From assembly GCA_963930645.1 (NCBI GenBank), contig OZ005656.1:272287695-272351694 (forward strand): a stretch of 64,000 nt of DNA, given 5' to 3'. Origin of the DNA: Salticus scenicus. Taxonomy: Eukaryota; Arthropoda; Arachnida; Araneae; Salticidae. The notes below the pieces were generated by a model. The model made no database searches, had not been told where the DNA came from, and worked only from the letters and a program-made list of their open reading frames with translations. Shown here one piece after another: positions 53,697 to 64,000 of the stretch; position 1 is the first letter of the stretch, and each line of letters begins with the position of its first letter. The position numbers and the translations under genes were made by a program.

Positions 53697-54722
53697 ACTT
53701 TCCGAACACTATAGTGAGGAAAGTATTGTAATCATGTCAAAAATCCGAATTCGAGATTTTGATGTTTCTATACGTTTTGAGGTCCCCTGAGTCCGTTTTC
53801 ACTATTTTTACAATGATGTATGTATGTGTGTGTGTATGTGTGTATGTATGTGTGTATGTCTGTGAGTGAACACGCTAGCGTCTAAACGCGTTGTTTAATT
53901 AACCTGAAAGTTGGTACGCATATTGTAAGTCACCATAGTACGAACCCTATAGATTTTGGTGAATCTATCACTTATAGTTTTTTTACAGGGACACAAAGAA
54001 AAATTCTTTATCATTATGGCCTATGGGAGCAAAATCTTAAAAGTGCGATAGCATCTAAACGCCTTATTCAATTGAGCAAAAAATTTATACACACATTATA
54101 GGTCACAAATACTCAATCTGTACAGATTTTGGAGAATCTAGCACTTATAGTTTTTTTACAGGGACACAAAGAAAAATTCTTTATCATTATGCCTATGGGG
54201 CCAAATTTTTAAAAGTGTGATAGCGTCTAAACGCCTTATTAATCTGAGCAAAAAAATTTTACGCATGTTATAGATCACAGTTGAACTAACTGTATAGGTT
54301 TTGGTGAATCTAGCACTTACAGCTTTTTTACAGGAATACAAAGAAAAATTCTTTATCATTATGGCCTATGGGACTAAATTTTTAAAAGTACGATAGCATC
54401 TAAACGCATTATTGAATTGAGCTGAAAATTTATATGAGTATCATAAATCACTGTTGCACTAACTATAAGCATTTTGGTGAATCTAGCATTTATAGGTTTT
54501 TACAGGGACACAACGAAAAATTCTTTATCATTATGATCTATGGGCTCAAAGTTCAGTAGCGTTAAATAAAACATCGTGTAATAGATGGAGAAAAATACTC
54601 AAACACTCTATTATGGTTTTCTCTCTTTTGTTTGTTTAACAACTCCTCTTTCTTTACTTTATCTACAAAACTGTTAATTACTCAATGTTCGGAAAGTCGA
54701 GTGGAGTCACTCCAGATTTTTT
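53697..54722 (+). repeat. Composite repeat, forward array with ~172-bp monomers
   Basis: Head hairpin ACTTTCC/GGAAAGT (53697-53724) around ACTATAGT, GAAAGTATTG, ATCCGAATTCGAGATTTTGA, ATACGTTTTGAGGTCCCCTG, a (GTAT/GTGT)n tract (about 53816-53862), GTCTAAACGC. Monomers are marked by ACAGG(G)ACACAAAG at 53985, 54158, 54330 and 54502, so steps of 172-173 bp. Tail GTCGAGTGGAGTCACTCCAG with stem TGGAGT/ACTCCA (54702-54714). It is the same subfamily as 38797-39790 in the opposite orientation. Confidence 0.9.
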
Positions 54723-55735
54723 TTATCTTTAATTGCTTTTTATTATTATTATGCATATTTTACATACTTATTTATATCACTATTATTTTAAAATAATCAT
54801 TATAACACAAAAACTCTAATTTAGAATTGTATGGGGAAAAAAAAAAAAAAAAAAAAAAACGGAAATCCACAAAAAAAAAAAAAAAAAATTGTACAGTTTT
54901 TAACCCCAAAGTGTGCGGATTTTTTTTTTTTTTTTTTTTTTTTAGTATGCTGTATATATATGAAGTGGATAGAGATGAAACATTATATAGATAGATAGAA
55001 TATAATGATCTCTTTTTATACAAATGCAGGGTGAGGGAAAGTAGTGTGAATGTCGCTCCATATTATTTATTTTTCAAATTAATAGATTTTTAAATTTGAT
55101 ACACATAAATTTATTGGCCTAAGGGATGAGTTGAAGGGATATTGAAGCGATGAGTTATATTAAGAAGCAATAAGTGAATGACTACATTTTTTCCTATTTT
55201 CCACGCGATTTTTGAGTAGCTTTGATTCAAATATCTCACTATTAGAGTTTTAGAACACTTTATAAAATACTTTCTTTCAATAATAATTCAAGAAAAAATA
55301 AATAAATAAATGACATACGAACTTTTACCAAGTAAACTATTTTGATTACTATTATTTACGCAATGGATATTTATTTTTCCAATTGTTAGGATCAGATATT
55401 ATCCTGTGATATCAATTTATGACTGTTTGTTATTATACTTTTAATACTTTTAATTATAATTCATTTATTAAAATAAATGAATATTTCATGATGACGTTTT
55501 TTAACACTTTAATTTTTTATTTAAAAAAAAAAAAAAAAAAAAACTGCTTTATTTTTAGTACATATATATGAAAAAGGCAGAATAAACTTACTACATCTAA
55601 ATTCTGCAGTTCAGAATTCAGATGGCATATTTTAGAATACTTTTATAACTATACAACATTCTTTTCACAGTACTAAATAATCTGTGACTCATACTTTAAC
55701 ATTGAATAAAATCAGAACTAAGTTAAAAAAGCTCA

Positions 55736-55766
<31 letters not shown>

Positions 55767-57210
55767 AGTAAATAAACCTAAATAAAGTTAGAACATTTGT
55801 ATTTATTAGAATTAAAAAAAGAAGAAATGAAGCTCTTAAAATCTTTCTTATAGGTTTAGTTTTAGACAGATTGCTTTTGCATAGTCCTATGCATAGTTTA
55901 AAAACAGTAAAGCTTCAAATAAATAATTTGTTATAACTATGGTGGAAAAATTATCAAAAAATGATCTTTATAATTTTTTTTATAAAGAAAATTGACTGAA
56001 AATAAATTTGAATTCACGGGAGTGGGGGGAGGGACTGCATATTTCTAGAGCAAACGTAAGTTAGAATATTTGTCCGCAAAGCAATTTTTCTATCATATTT
56101 GTGTAAATTTAACTAAAGATAAAGAGGAAAATGTTTATGGTAGGAATTTCCCCAAAAAAGAGATTATCATGGGGAGAGGGAGGGCGATATAATGACTTGG
56201 GCGCAGTTGTGTTTTTTGTCGTACTATTTTCCTTTCCTTATTTTCTTTATTTTTCTTTATTAATTTATTTTTTTACAATATTAAATACTACAGAAACTTA
56301 AATGAAATAAATCTAGTTTTGCTTTTGCCTTCATGCTAATAGCACGTGTTTTGCACCTGAAGAAGAAGATCACGTTCTTTCGAAATAAGTCTTAAAAAAA
56401 AAAAAAAAAAAAAGTACAGATTTTTGTCAGTACAAGACTTCTCCCGACAAAAATTGTTCATTTTCGGTAATTTCTTGTGTGTTTCTATGATCGATTATAA
56501 TTAATCATATGTCATAAAAGTTACCATATTACCATATTATATTGGTGAAAGAATCATGGAAGAAATTGAATTGTAGACATTCTTTATTGACAGAATTCTG
56601 TACGTGATAGAGAAAAGTTGACTTCAGTTTCATTTTAGCACGTCAAAAAACATAATGTAACACAAAATTATTGAATCAAATTTTCAGAGGTAGACCTGTG
56701 TCATATACGCTCAGTTAAGCTAAAAATTTGTTTATTGGAATAGTAGTTGTGATATATAAATCAATAAACTATTCTAATATGTATGATAATAGAAATTCTA
56801 AAGGTAGTAAATAAAGCTTATTTATTTTATTATTATTATTTAAAATCTTTGCTGCTTAAAAATATGAATACTTACAACATATATATCTATATATTAATAG
56901 GCAAGCATAAAATTTGTTGTCCCTTTTTAACATATTAATTATGGGAGTAAAGGGTTGAAAATGGTTGAAAATGGTATCATTCGAAAGGTATGGTTAGCCG
57001 GAAGGTGCGAATACAAATATTATTTTCTTACGATGTCAAGAAGGTATTTAAAAATACATTTATTTTTTATGCATTTTCCCCCATTTTTCCCTTTTATACA
57101 CGTATTCCTTCACATTAAAAAATACCTAAAAGTAGAAAGTTGTTAAATCTGGCAATTTCATAAAGCTCAAATAAAACCATAGACACAGTACTTTGTATAA
57201 TGTAGCATCA
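54723..57210. other. AT-rich sequence with homopolymer tracts
   Basis: A- and T-tracts at 54838-54860, 54868-54888 and 54919-54943; (TA)n at 55737-55762; an isolated tail-like GGGAAAGTAGTGTGAATGTC at about 55032. No gene. Confidence 0.55.
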
Positions 57211-57560
57211 CTATACGCAAGCGAAGTGATGACGTCACTGTCTGTCCATGGAGCCATGTAAAAGATTTTCTATGTTAATTGTCCATTGAATTTTTTGTAA
57301 AAAATTATTAAAAAATAACGGAAATTATCTGCCGATTTTAATTCCGATATTTGGGTATAGTTATATATAAGTTACTGTCTACATGTGTTTGATTGAGTTG
57401 TTTTTTCTGTAAAATTGATAAAATTTTAATTTAAAATCACAAAACTCCAGAAAAAAAAAAATGGCAAACTCCCAGTTTCGAATGTAAACATAAACATTTC
57501 ATTTCAAAGGGTGATATTTAAACAATAAATATTCAACTAATATACTAAATAAAAGGAAAA
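57211..57560 (+). repeat. Single arm of the fold-back family
   Basis: CTATACGCAAGCGAAGTGAT with GACGTCACT, then TTCTATGTTAA, CCATTGAATTTTTTGTAAAA and GATTTTAATTCC match both arms at 42922-43857. The downstream part (AACATTTCATTTCAAAGGGT, AATATTCAACTAATATACTA) matches the inner flank of the right arm (43500-43580, complement). Confidence 0.8.
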
Positions 57561-57589
57561 TGGATTTGTTACTAACTGCTGCATGTATA

Positions 57590-57990
57590 AGAAGACGATA
57601 CGGAAAAAATTCCGATTTCCGTTTTCTGCTGAATTTACATGTTTTGAGCTTTCTTTACGTTTCAATTAACTGAAATTGGCTACTTATTTTTTAAAAAAAG
57701 TGTCTTTATTGATAGCTTTTGTGGGTAGAAGAAGCAAGTAGAAGATACATAAAAACTTTTGATTTCCAGTTTTCGATGAATTTACACGTTTTGAGATTTC
57801 CTTGCATTTTAATTAAGTGAAATTAGTGAAATTGACTACTTATTTTTATTTTTTAAAAAGTGGATTTATTATTCTTTTCTCTGCATATATAAGTAGAAAA
57901 TATAAGATTCAGAAATGTTTTAGATTTTCGGTTTTCGATAAAGTTACACGTTTTGAAATTTCCCGAACTCAATTCGACCATTTTTGAATA
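57590..57990 (+). repeat. Three tandem head-like units (~146-162 bp)
   Basis: Each has CGGTTTTC/CGTTTTC.., GAATTTACA(T/C)GTTTTGAG, then TAATTAA.TGAAATT and CTACTTATTTTT. ACA.GTTTTGA landmarks lie at about 57638, 57784 and 57946. They carry the head motif of the composite repeat family but are tandem themselves. Confidence 0.65.
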
Positions 57991-58510
57991 ATATCTTTTT
58001 TTTTTTTTTTTTTTTGTTCAAACACTGTACTTTATGAACCAATCGAATTAATTTAACAGAATTTGATACTTGGTTGGACCTTGGTCTAACATGGTACCTA
58101 TTAGCTTCTGGGCTGTATCACACAACAAGGGACGTTTTCACGTTGCGATTTTCTCTCATTTCAGGAAAGGCTAACATCTACAGAGAGAAATAGTTATATT
58201 AAGTAAAACTCTGCTGATTCAGTTAGAGTGAATATTGGCAAACAATTGCCGCAGCTGTGTTGCAATTGCATTCCGTTTAAGACAAGGCAATAACTTTGCT
58301 TTGCCTCGCTTTGCAAAAAAAAAATGGTCGAGTTTCGACCACTGGGCGATACTAGTATATATGAAACAGTGACAAAACATAAACAAATAAGGCATAATTA
58401 ACAAAAAAGAGCAGAGTCAACAACTGCTTAAGGCGGTTAAATAAGATTAAACTTATTTTTTAGACGCCTAAAATTTTCTGCAGGACTATATGGTAAAAAA
58501 GAAATATTCT
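57991..58510. other. Intergenic sequence
   Basis: T-tract at 57992-58015; no gene. Confidence 0.45.
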
Positions 58511-58738
58511 GGTGTGGCACTCACATAACTTTCTCTTACCCGAAATTCATTACCATAATGACAGATTGTACATTAAAGAATAAAATAACAAATATTGTTA
58601 TATAAATATTCATTTAAAAAATTTAAAATAGGCGAAAAACATGTTTTTCGGATTCAAGGAACTTCAAAACGTGTAAATATAACAAAAACACAATTTCGAA
58701 AAGTTGACCGAAAAGCAAAACTTTATCTACCATACATA
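58511..58738 (-). repeat. Composite repeat, short member (minus)
   Basis: Minus strand: head hairpin ATCCATA/TATGGTAGAT, AAAGTTTTGCTTTTCGG, TTGTTATATTTACACGTTTT, GAAGTTCCTTGAATCC; tail GGTAAGAGAAAGTTATGTGA and GTGCCACACC with stem TGTG/CACA. Head and tail only, about 230 bp. Confidence 0.7.
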
Positions 58739-59093
58739 TGGATAAGAGAAAATAAAAAGTTAAAATGTAAATAGCAACTACCGTAAATAAATTTAGAAAA
58801 AAATTATTTAAAAAAATTTAAATTAAGCGGGCATAAATTAAAATAGCCATACATAATAGTGAAAATTAATGCTTGTCAAAACTGTCCGTAATATTCTTTA
58901 TACCAGACTATATTAATTTATATATTTCAATTATATTTGGTGAAAACAAATTATTACTTTAATGTTTTTGATATTTATAAACCAAACTTATATAAATTAA
59001 ATCCTTTACATATATTATATTTTATATTTCTAAATATTATCAACTCTGCAAAGTTATACTGAATGATGATCAGATCATAATCATAAATAGACC
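58739..59093. other. AT-rich sequence
   Basis: No gene. Confidence 0.45.
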
Positions 59094-59470
59094 GTCTTTT
59101 GGAATGCACGGTAGTCATTCATACTGTCAAGATATTAGAGAAATGTATAGGATCATATGCATCCAAGAAGCATGAAGTGGGGGGGGGGGGGAGGGGAAGA
59201 AAATAAAAAAGAGGAAGGAAAGAAAGAAAACTAATAATACACACAAGCAAATGCTATTTTCTTCTATTCTTCTTCTTCTTCTTCTTTTTTTTTTTTTAAG
59301 AATATAAATACATATAATATATAAAATGCTATAACAGATTACTAAATTATCAGATGAATCCCTTATGATTTGGAGATTATCATAAACAGAAATGCAGTTC
59401 ATAAAGGAAAATTTATCCATTTTTTATTTTTTATTTTTTGTATCTTTTGGAATGCACGGTAGACAATCAT
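59094..59470. repeat. Segment bounded by a ~27-bp direct repeat
   Basis: TCTTTTGGAATGCACGGTAG with a following CA.TCATA occurs at about 59095 and 59442. Between them are a G-run (59178-59192), (GAAA)-type and (TTC)n tracts. It may be an insertion or a tandem duplication with divergent interior. Confidence 0.5.
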
Positions 59471-60343
59471 AAGAACCTCTAATATTGAATATATATTCCT
59501 TGGGAAAATATGTTATTGCATTGCATGAGATGCTTTAGATAAATGTTTTTTTATCTCCAGTGTTTTTCCGTAATATTAAAACGAAGATTAATTGCAGGGT
59601 TCACTCGAGACTCAGCAGTATGAAAAGCCCAGTGTCTCCACCCCCCACCACACCTTCCAAATTAATGTCTTACACACAACATTTTGAATGAAATTGCTTC
59701 ATATTAGTTCAATTCATTTTAAATAAAAACGATTACTCTTTGTTAGTTCTACCGTTTAATTACAAAAGTACTTTTAAAATTTAAATGTGTAATATAGATA
59801 TATATATATATATAATCAGCTATCTTTAAAAGTGAAATACACAAATTGCTTTCAATAGAAAAAATAGTCTTTCTTTGTATTTTTTTCCTCCATTCTTTAT
59901 TTTTAAAATTAATTTATATTAAAGTTAATCAGGATAATTTCCATCAAAATTTTATTTATTTTCCATTCACATATATAGAGTAATCCAATCATCATGCACT
60001 TTAATTCTATTAAATAATATAAATTTAAATAAAGGATTGAGGCGATGCAAAGAGAAAGCCATAAAATTAATCCATTGTTTGTTAATATTCTAAAATTCTA
60101 TAGAGAAATATTATTTTTTTCAATAAATAAAAAAAAACTGTTATTCAATAAAATAGGAAAATAAATTAAAATTACTAAAATATTATGTCTAACATACATA
60201 CTTCTTACAAACACGAGGGTGAAAATATTTTATCTCTTGCTTCCGTAGAAAACAAAATCAAATATATGTCATTAAAATCATGAAAATTTCTTTCTCATTT
60301 ATTAATTTTATTGACACAGCAGTTTTGTATTAAATGGTGAATA
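59471..60343. other. AT-rich sequence
   Basis: No gene; a (TA)n tract at about 59796-59813. Confidence 0.45.
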
Positions 60344-60933
60344 ACACTGCTCGGCATGAAAATTTTCTCTGACATCATTTCTGCATATTCGTATGTAAAA
60401 AGACCTCCTGAATCCGAATAGGACGCCCATTTTGCCCTATAACCCATCGTTTTTTACGAATGACCCCCTATTTTTATCATTTTTCGGTGATTTTATGGCT
60501 ATAAATTTGATTTTTAGGGGGAGGGGGGTATTTTAATCGTTAAATATCTTCTGAGGGGCTACAGCGTTGCAAAATTCTAAAACAAGGACATGTGCGACAA
60601 GGGAGAAAATTAGGGGGGGGGGGTAATTTGCCACTGAAATTATGCATTACATAACTTATATTTTTTAAATCTGTTATTAATATTATTTTTTAAACTTTAT
60701 ATTTGTTTGTTTTCTGGTGTTAAATTAATAATTTATTATTCTTTAAATCAAATTCATGGTCATAAAATTATCGGACATGGTAATAAATTGAGGGTGGGGG
60801 TGGTGTATCTAGAAAACGATGGGTAACTGGGCAAAATGAGAGTCATATTCGGATTCAGGAGGTCACTTTACATAAGAATCAGCAAGAATGGTATCATATC
60901 TCGAATTTTTTTCTTTTTTTTTGCCGCGCAGTG
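60344..60933. mobile_element. MITE related to the Tc1-like element at 20747
   Basis: Ends ACACTGCTCGGCATGAAAAT and complement ACACTGCGCGGCA, beside TA. Long imperfect inverted arms follow (GACCTCCTGAATCCGAATA, TTTTGCCC, ACCCATCGTTTT on both). The left ~300 bp match 20747-21060 (TTATGGCTATAAATTT.ATTT, TTTAGGGGGAGGGG, TTGCCACTGAAATT). No coding sequence, so it depends on a related transposase. Confidence 0.85.
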
Positions 60934-61073
60934 TAATTTAGCTATAAAATGTCTCAATTAGTAATTAAAGTATTTCTTCTGCAGATGATCACATCTAACT
61001 TCTTGAGCTGCAAGGCATAATTATTATCAAATAATTTTCAGCCCGTGCATTTTACTAAACATATATTATCATT
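60934..61073. other. AT-rich spacer
   Basis: No gene. Confidence 0.4.
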
Positions 61074-61700
61074 TAATCCTTTAACTTACATTAGCTTCGA
61101 AGTGAAATTAAACATCCAACATTATTTTATGCAAAAATTTTAAAAACACTTTTCACAATTGATTTTTAAACATTTGTTCTTTCTGTTTGTTAGAGATCAT
61201 TTCTACGTTCGATCCCAGACACGCTCGTCCGCTTACCTGTTCAAAGTTTTTAGCGATTTCTTACAAACTTGCGTAAATACGGGCTAGGATCCTTAAAATG
61301 GCCCAAAGGTAGGCATACATCTGGGAACCTAGCGCATTCAATTAGATTTAATGTCCCAACACAATTTTCGTTAGACAGCAGCACTACTCCGAAATTCATC
61401 AAATGATGTTTCTAAGAAAGCCATATGTAGAAGTCATTTTAAATATCTTAGTAAGCGCGATAGCGCCTTTCTGCTTTGTTAATGAATTAGTGCTTGCCTT
61501 TTTCACATGATGAAGTGATGTAATATTATTTTGACTTGAAATAACTGTTGCAAGCTTTGTAACTAATAAAGCTCCCTAGCAATGATATTTATTTATCAGG
61601 TTAATGATATTTGAATGTAATTAGTTTAACATATACATGTTTCGAACAAGTTATTTCTTAAAACCGACCTAACGAACATTATCGTTCAAAATAATAAATA
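61074..61700 (+). mobile_element. Diverged copy of the 30941 piggyBac-like MITE
   Basis: TTAATCCTTTAAC at the left, then blocks shared with 30941-31300: TTTTTAAACATTTGTTC, AGCAGCACTA.TCC.AAATT, AAGAAAGCCA/AAGAAAGCTA, ATGATGAAGTG. The right end is not recognisable. A 181-bp SINE-like insertion interrupts it. Confidence 0.65.
61194..61374 (+). repeat. SINE-like insertion with GTTAG target duplication
   Basis: GTTAG precedes (61189-61193) and ends (61370-61374) the segment. The paralogous MITE at 31069-31080 lacks it (GGTAG then ATAGCAGCAC). Inside is GTTCGATCCC, a B-box match, and a body resembling 22885-23115. Confidence 0.65.
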
Positions 61701-62037
61701 ATTTGTTTATTCATGTTGCCATTTTACGATTAAGAATCTGTTGTTTTCTGCAAATTACCTTAATCCTTTCATTCCCAGTTTTTCTCTCCATAAAACAATA
61801 AATCTTATATTTAGTCATAGGAGTAATAGCAGAGTACGAATTAATATAACTAACAAATCAACTGAGAGGTGTTTATTTATGTTTAATGTAACCACTCATG
61901 CCATTAAAAATCACAAATTTTCTATAAATAAAAATGTCAAAATTTTGGAAGAAATACATATTGTAATTAATTAAAATATAAAATATAAACATTAAAAAAT
62001 TAAATAAAAAAATATTTCAACGAGTTAATTTACTTAA
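61701..62037. other. AT-rich sequence
   Basis: A 77-codon open frame (61741-61974) has no recognisable domain. TTAA at 62034-62037 is the target of the next element. Confidence 0.45.
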
Positions 62038-62281
62038 CCCTTTATATCCCAAATTACCTTATTTTTCGAAAAATAGTTTGAAACTTTTTTATTATATTTT
62101 TTTGCTCCATGAGAAACATCTCATATTAAATTTACCTTAAACTGTAGCTTAACTATAGGGAAAGCTTAAACTATAGGGAGTTTGAAGTTCCGATGAAATC
62201 CCGCAGTAAATTTAGGCTATATTGAGGATTTTTTTTTCTTTTGTTTGATGGGACTTTAAAGTCCCGGTGGGATACAAAGAG
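62038..62281. mobile_element. piggyBac-like MITE, 244 bp
   Basis: CCCTTTATATCCCA at the left and complement CTCTTTGTATCCCA at the right, with TTAA on both sides (62034-62037 and 62282-62285). Internal GGGACTTTAAAGTCCC palindrome (62250-62265). Confidence 0.8.
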
Positions 62282-63144
62282 TTAAAATCAATTTAAATCA
62301 AGAATGTTTTATTTAATTTTATAAATGCAGAATATTTTATTAATAAGGAAAATAATCTTTATTCGATTATTTAACAAAGCAAAATGTGCAGTTTTTATAG
62401 AATATGTTGAAATTAGTTGAAAAACAACAAAATTAATTTTAATGGACTAAAAAAATAATTTCACGCTCGATTATAAGAAATGTATTTCAAAATTTATTTC
62501 TTCTTGCCAGTTCAAATTACTAAACACTGATCTACATAAAATTTAAAACATATTTCTTCATCTTTCACCACGTGATATTTATATAAATTTGAAACGTCTC
62601 CAAGAAAAATAGAGCTGAAATGTTTTACTCTTTATATAACCATGTATTTGTTTATTTATTTATATTATTCATTTCTCTCGACGTAATTTAATTCTAAATA
62701 TTTAATTTATTTTTAACTAGCAACCCCGTGCGAGTTTTTCGCACTTTATTTCTTTGTAACATTTAAAATTTAAAATTATTAATATTATTTAATTTTAAAG
62801 CCATAAAAACGTCATGTAGTTTACATATGCATAAGCGAATTTATTATTTAACTTTTTTTTTTTTTTTTTTTTTTTTTTTCCCACGTGAAAGCATATTGTA
62901 ATCATCGAGGGTGAAAAAGGGATTCCTTTCCATTTGGGAAAAGTCGGCCAATTTACTTTCTTATGGATATTTTTTCTCGAGTTAATATACACGGGAAACA
63001 CATAGATAATTCAGCTAATAAAATTTATGAATAATTTATGTACTAAAAGAGAATGAAAAACTCTAGATACCTATTTTTCATCCTTTTCTTCTTCCTTTTT
63101 TTTTTTTTTAATTAACTATACTCTAGTATACTCATATCTGCACA
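62282..63144. other. AT-rich sequence
   Basis: A T-tract at about 62850-62879 and short TTTTTTC tracts. No gene. Confidence 0.5.
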
Positions 63145-63315
63145 AAACTGACTTTCTTTCGGCATTTATTATTATACTTCTTTGAGATAAATATCGTCTG
63201 CATTCATCATGGAAAATAATTTGAATAAATTATAAATAATAAATAATTTGTATTGCGTAAATTTGTATAAGATTATATATCGAAGAAAGTCTTGTGGTGT
63301 CCACAACATATTAGT
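63145..63315 (+). repeat. Dispersed repeat ending in a composite-type tail hairpin
   Basis: Matches 34925-35060 (TTCTTTCGGCATTTA, ATCGTCTGCATTCATCATGG). It ends GAAGAAAGTCTTGTGGTGTC then CACAAC, with stem TTGTGG/CCACAA (63292-63306), in the position of the tail hairpin of the composite repeats. Confidence 0.55.
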
Positions 63316-63937
63316 TATGTATTAAAACTTCCGAGGCTGCTAACTACATTTAAAAGAATTTTGAAATTTTCATATTACTTACTAATATAAAATCATCTTA
63401 AATTTTAAAGAGAGTATTTCATCAAATATAAAGAGAGTAATTGTTTCATAATAATAACAAAGAACTGATTATAAAAATGATATTTTTCATAAATTACTTA
63501 TCTATGAAAGGAATATAACTTATCTATGAAAACTTATCCCGTTTCTTTTCATATATTTATTACAACACTTAAAAGCCGTACAATATTTCGGCATTTTAAA
63601 AATTCATTAACATTCTACTCGATTATTATTTCCGAGTTTTATACTCCCTATTGTCTGATGCCAAAACTTTTTTCGGCATCAAAAATCTTTGCACAATAAC
63701 ATGGGGATGATAGATCTACATAAAATACTATATCTATGCATTTTATACTGGGGGAAAAAAATAATAATTCCTAATTTTATTTATTTAATTATTATTATTA
63801 TTATTATTATTTTATTATTATTATTTTATTTTATTTTCATTTTTTTGGCAACAATTAAAAATTTATATGTCCATTTTTAAAACTTCTACCAAGTTATTAT
63901 TTTCATATTTTAATTAATTTTTAAAAATCTAATCAAA
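63316..63937. other. AT-rich sequence with (ATT)n
   Basis: (ATT)n at about 63779-63835; part of repeat R3 (CATATTTTAATTAATT) at 63904-63920. No gene. Confidence 0.55.
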
Positions 63938-64000
63938 ATTTCGTTACAAATAAGGTACCAAATGAAAGGGGCATTTTTTCTGAATCCGTCTGTTTAATTA
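63938..64000 (+). repeat. Partial monomer of the 2277-3130 repeat at the window edge
   Basis: TCGTTACAAATAAGGTACCA with AATGAAAGGGGC and TTTTTTCTGAATCC matches the start of each unit in the array at 2277-3130. It is cut by the window end, so a further array may lie outside. Confidence 0.75.

Noticed and set aside
54772..55023. Lys/Phe-rich open frames across A/T tracts (also 11573, 28187, 59127, 62795)
   Set aside because: Reading frames created by homopolymers and microsatellites.

Overview
This window looks like non-genic nuclear DNA from an invertebrate, most likely an arthropod and possibly an arachnid. The guess rests on very high A+T with long A/T tracts and (TA)n microsatellites, on several Tc1/mariner families, a Penelope-like element, a LINE 3' end and tRNA-derived SINE heads, and on the absence of any convincing bacterial or organellar gene. 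No intact host protein-coding gene was found. Almost every supportable feature is a transposable element, a relic of one, or a dispersed or tandem repeat. Similarities quoted are by eye; no search was run.

Layout. 0-7 kb: two tRNA-like SINE heads, an LTR-like promoter block with heat-shock-type elements, a pogo-like terminal-inverted-repeat element (1383-3471) full of ~150-bp repeats, a small TIR element, and a Penelope-like reverse transcriptase relic between two ~420-bp inverted terminal repeats (4868-6665). 7-12 kb: a decayed Tc1/Tc3-type transposon (7900-9540), a composite repeat with ~172-bp monomers (10052-11195) and a hAT-like MITE. 12-20 kb: dispersed repeats, a 430-bp near-perfect hairpin (14275-14703), and a mariner with D,D34D residues (15290-16621). 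19-30 kb: two more broken Tc1-type elements, a second hAT-like MITE, a LINE C-terminal fragment, and a Tc1 element rebuilt as an inverted dimer (28232-29602). 30-41 kb: piggyBac-like MITEs with TTAA targets, one interrupted by another repeat, a solo-LTR-like block with heat-shock elements, and another composite array in reverse orientation. 41-64 kb: more TIR and fold-back elements, a forward composite array (53697-54722), one CpG-dense segment that is the best candidate for a host promoter or exon (47755-47885), and a MITE that shares its end with the Tc1 element at 20747.

The most unusual structure is a dispersed superfamily of composite repeats. Members start with a hairpin whose stem sequence varies while pairing is kept, continue with a conserved head containing ACACGTTTTGAG and a TCTG/TG-rich tract, may carry 3-4 tandem monomers (about 172 bp in two unrelated monomer types, about 148 bp in a third), and end in a second hairpin whose stem also varies with pairing kept. 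Short members have only head and tail. No coding capacity was seen in any of them. I cannot assign this family to a known transposon class from the sequence alone.
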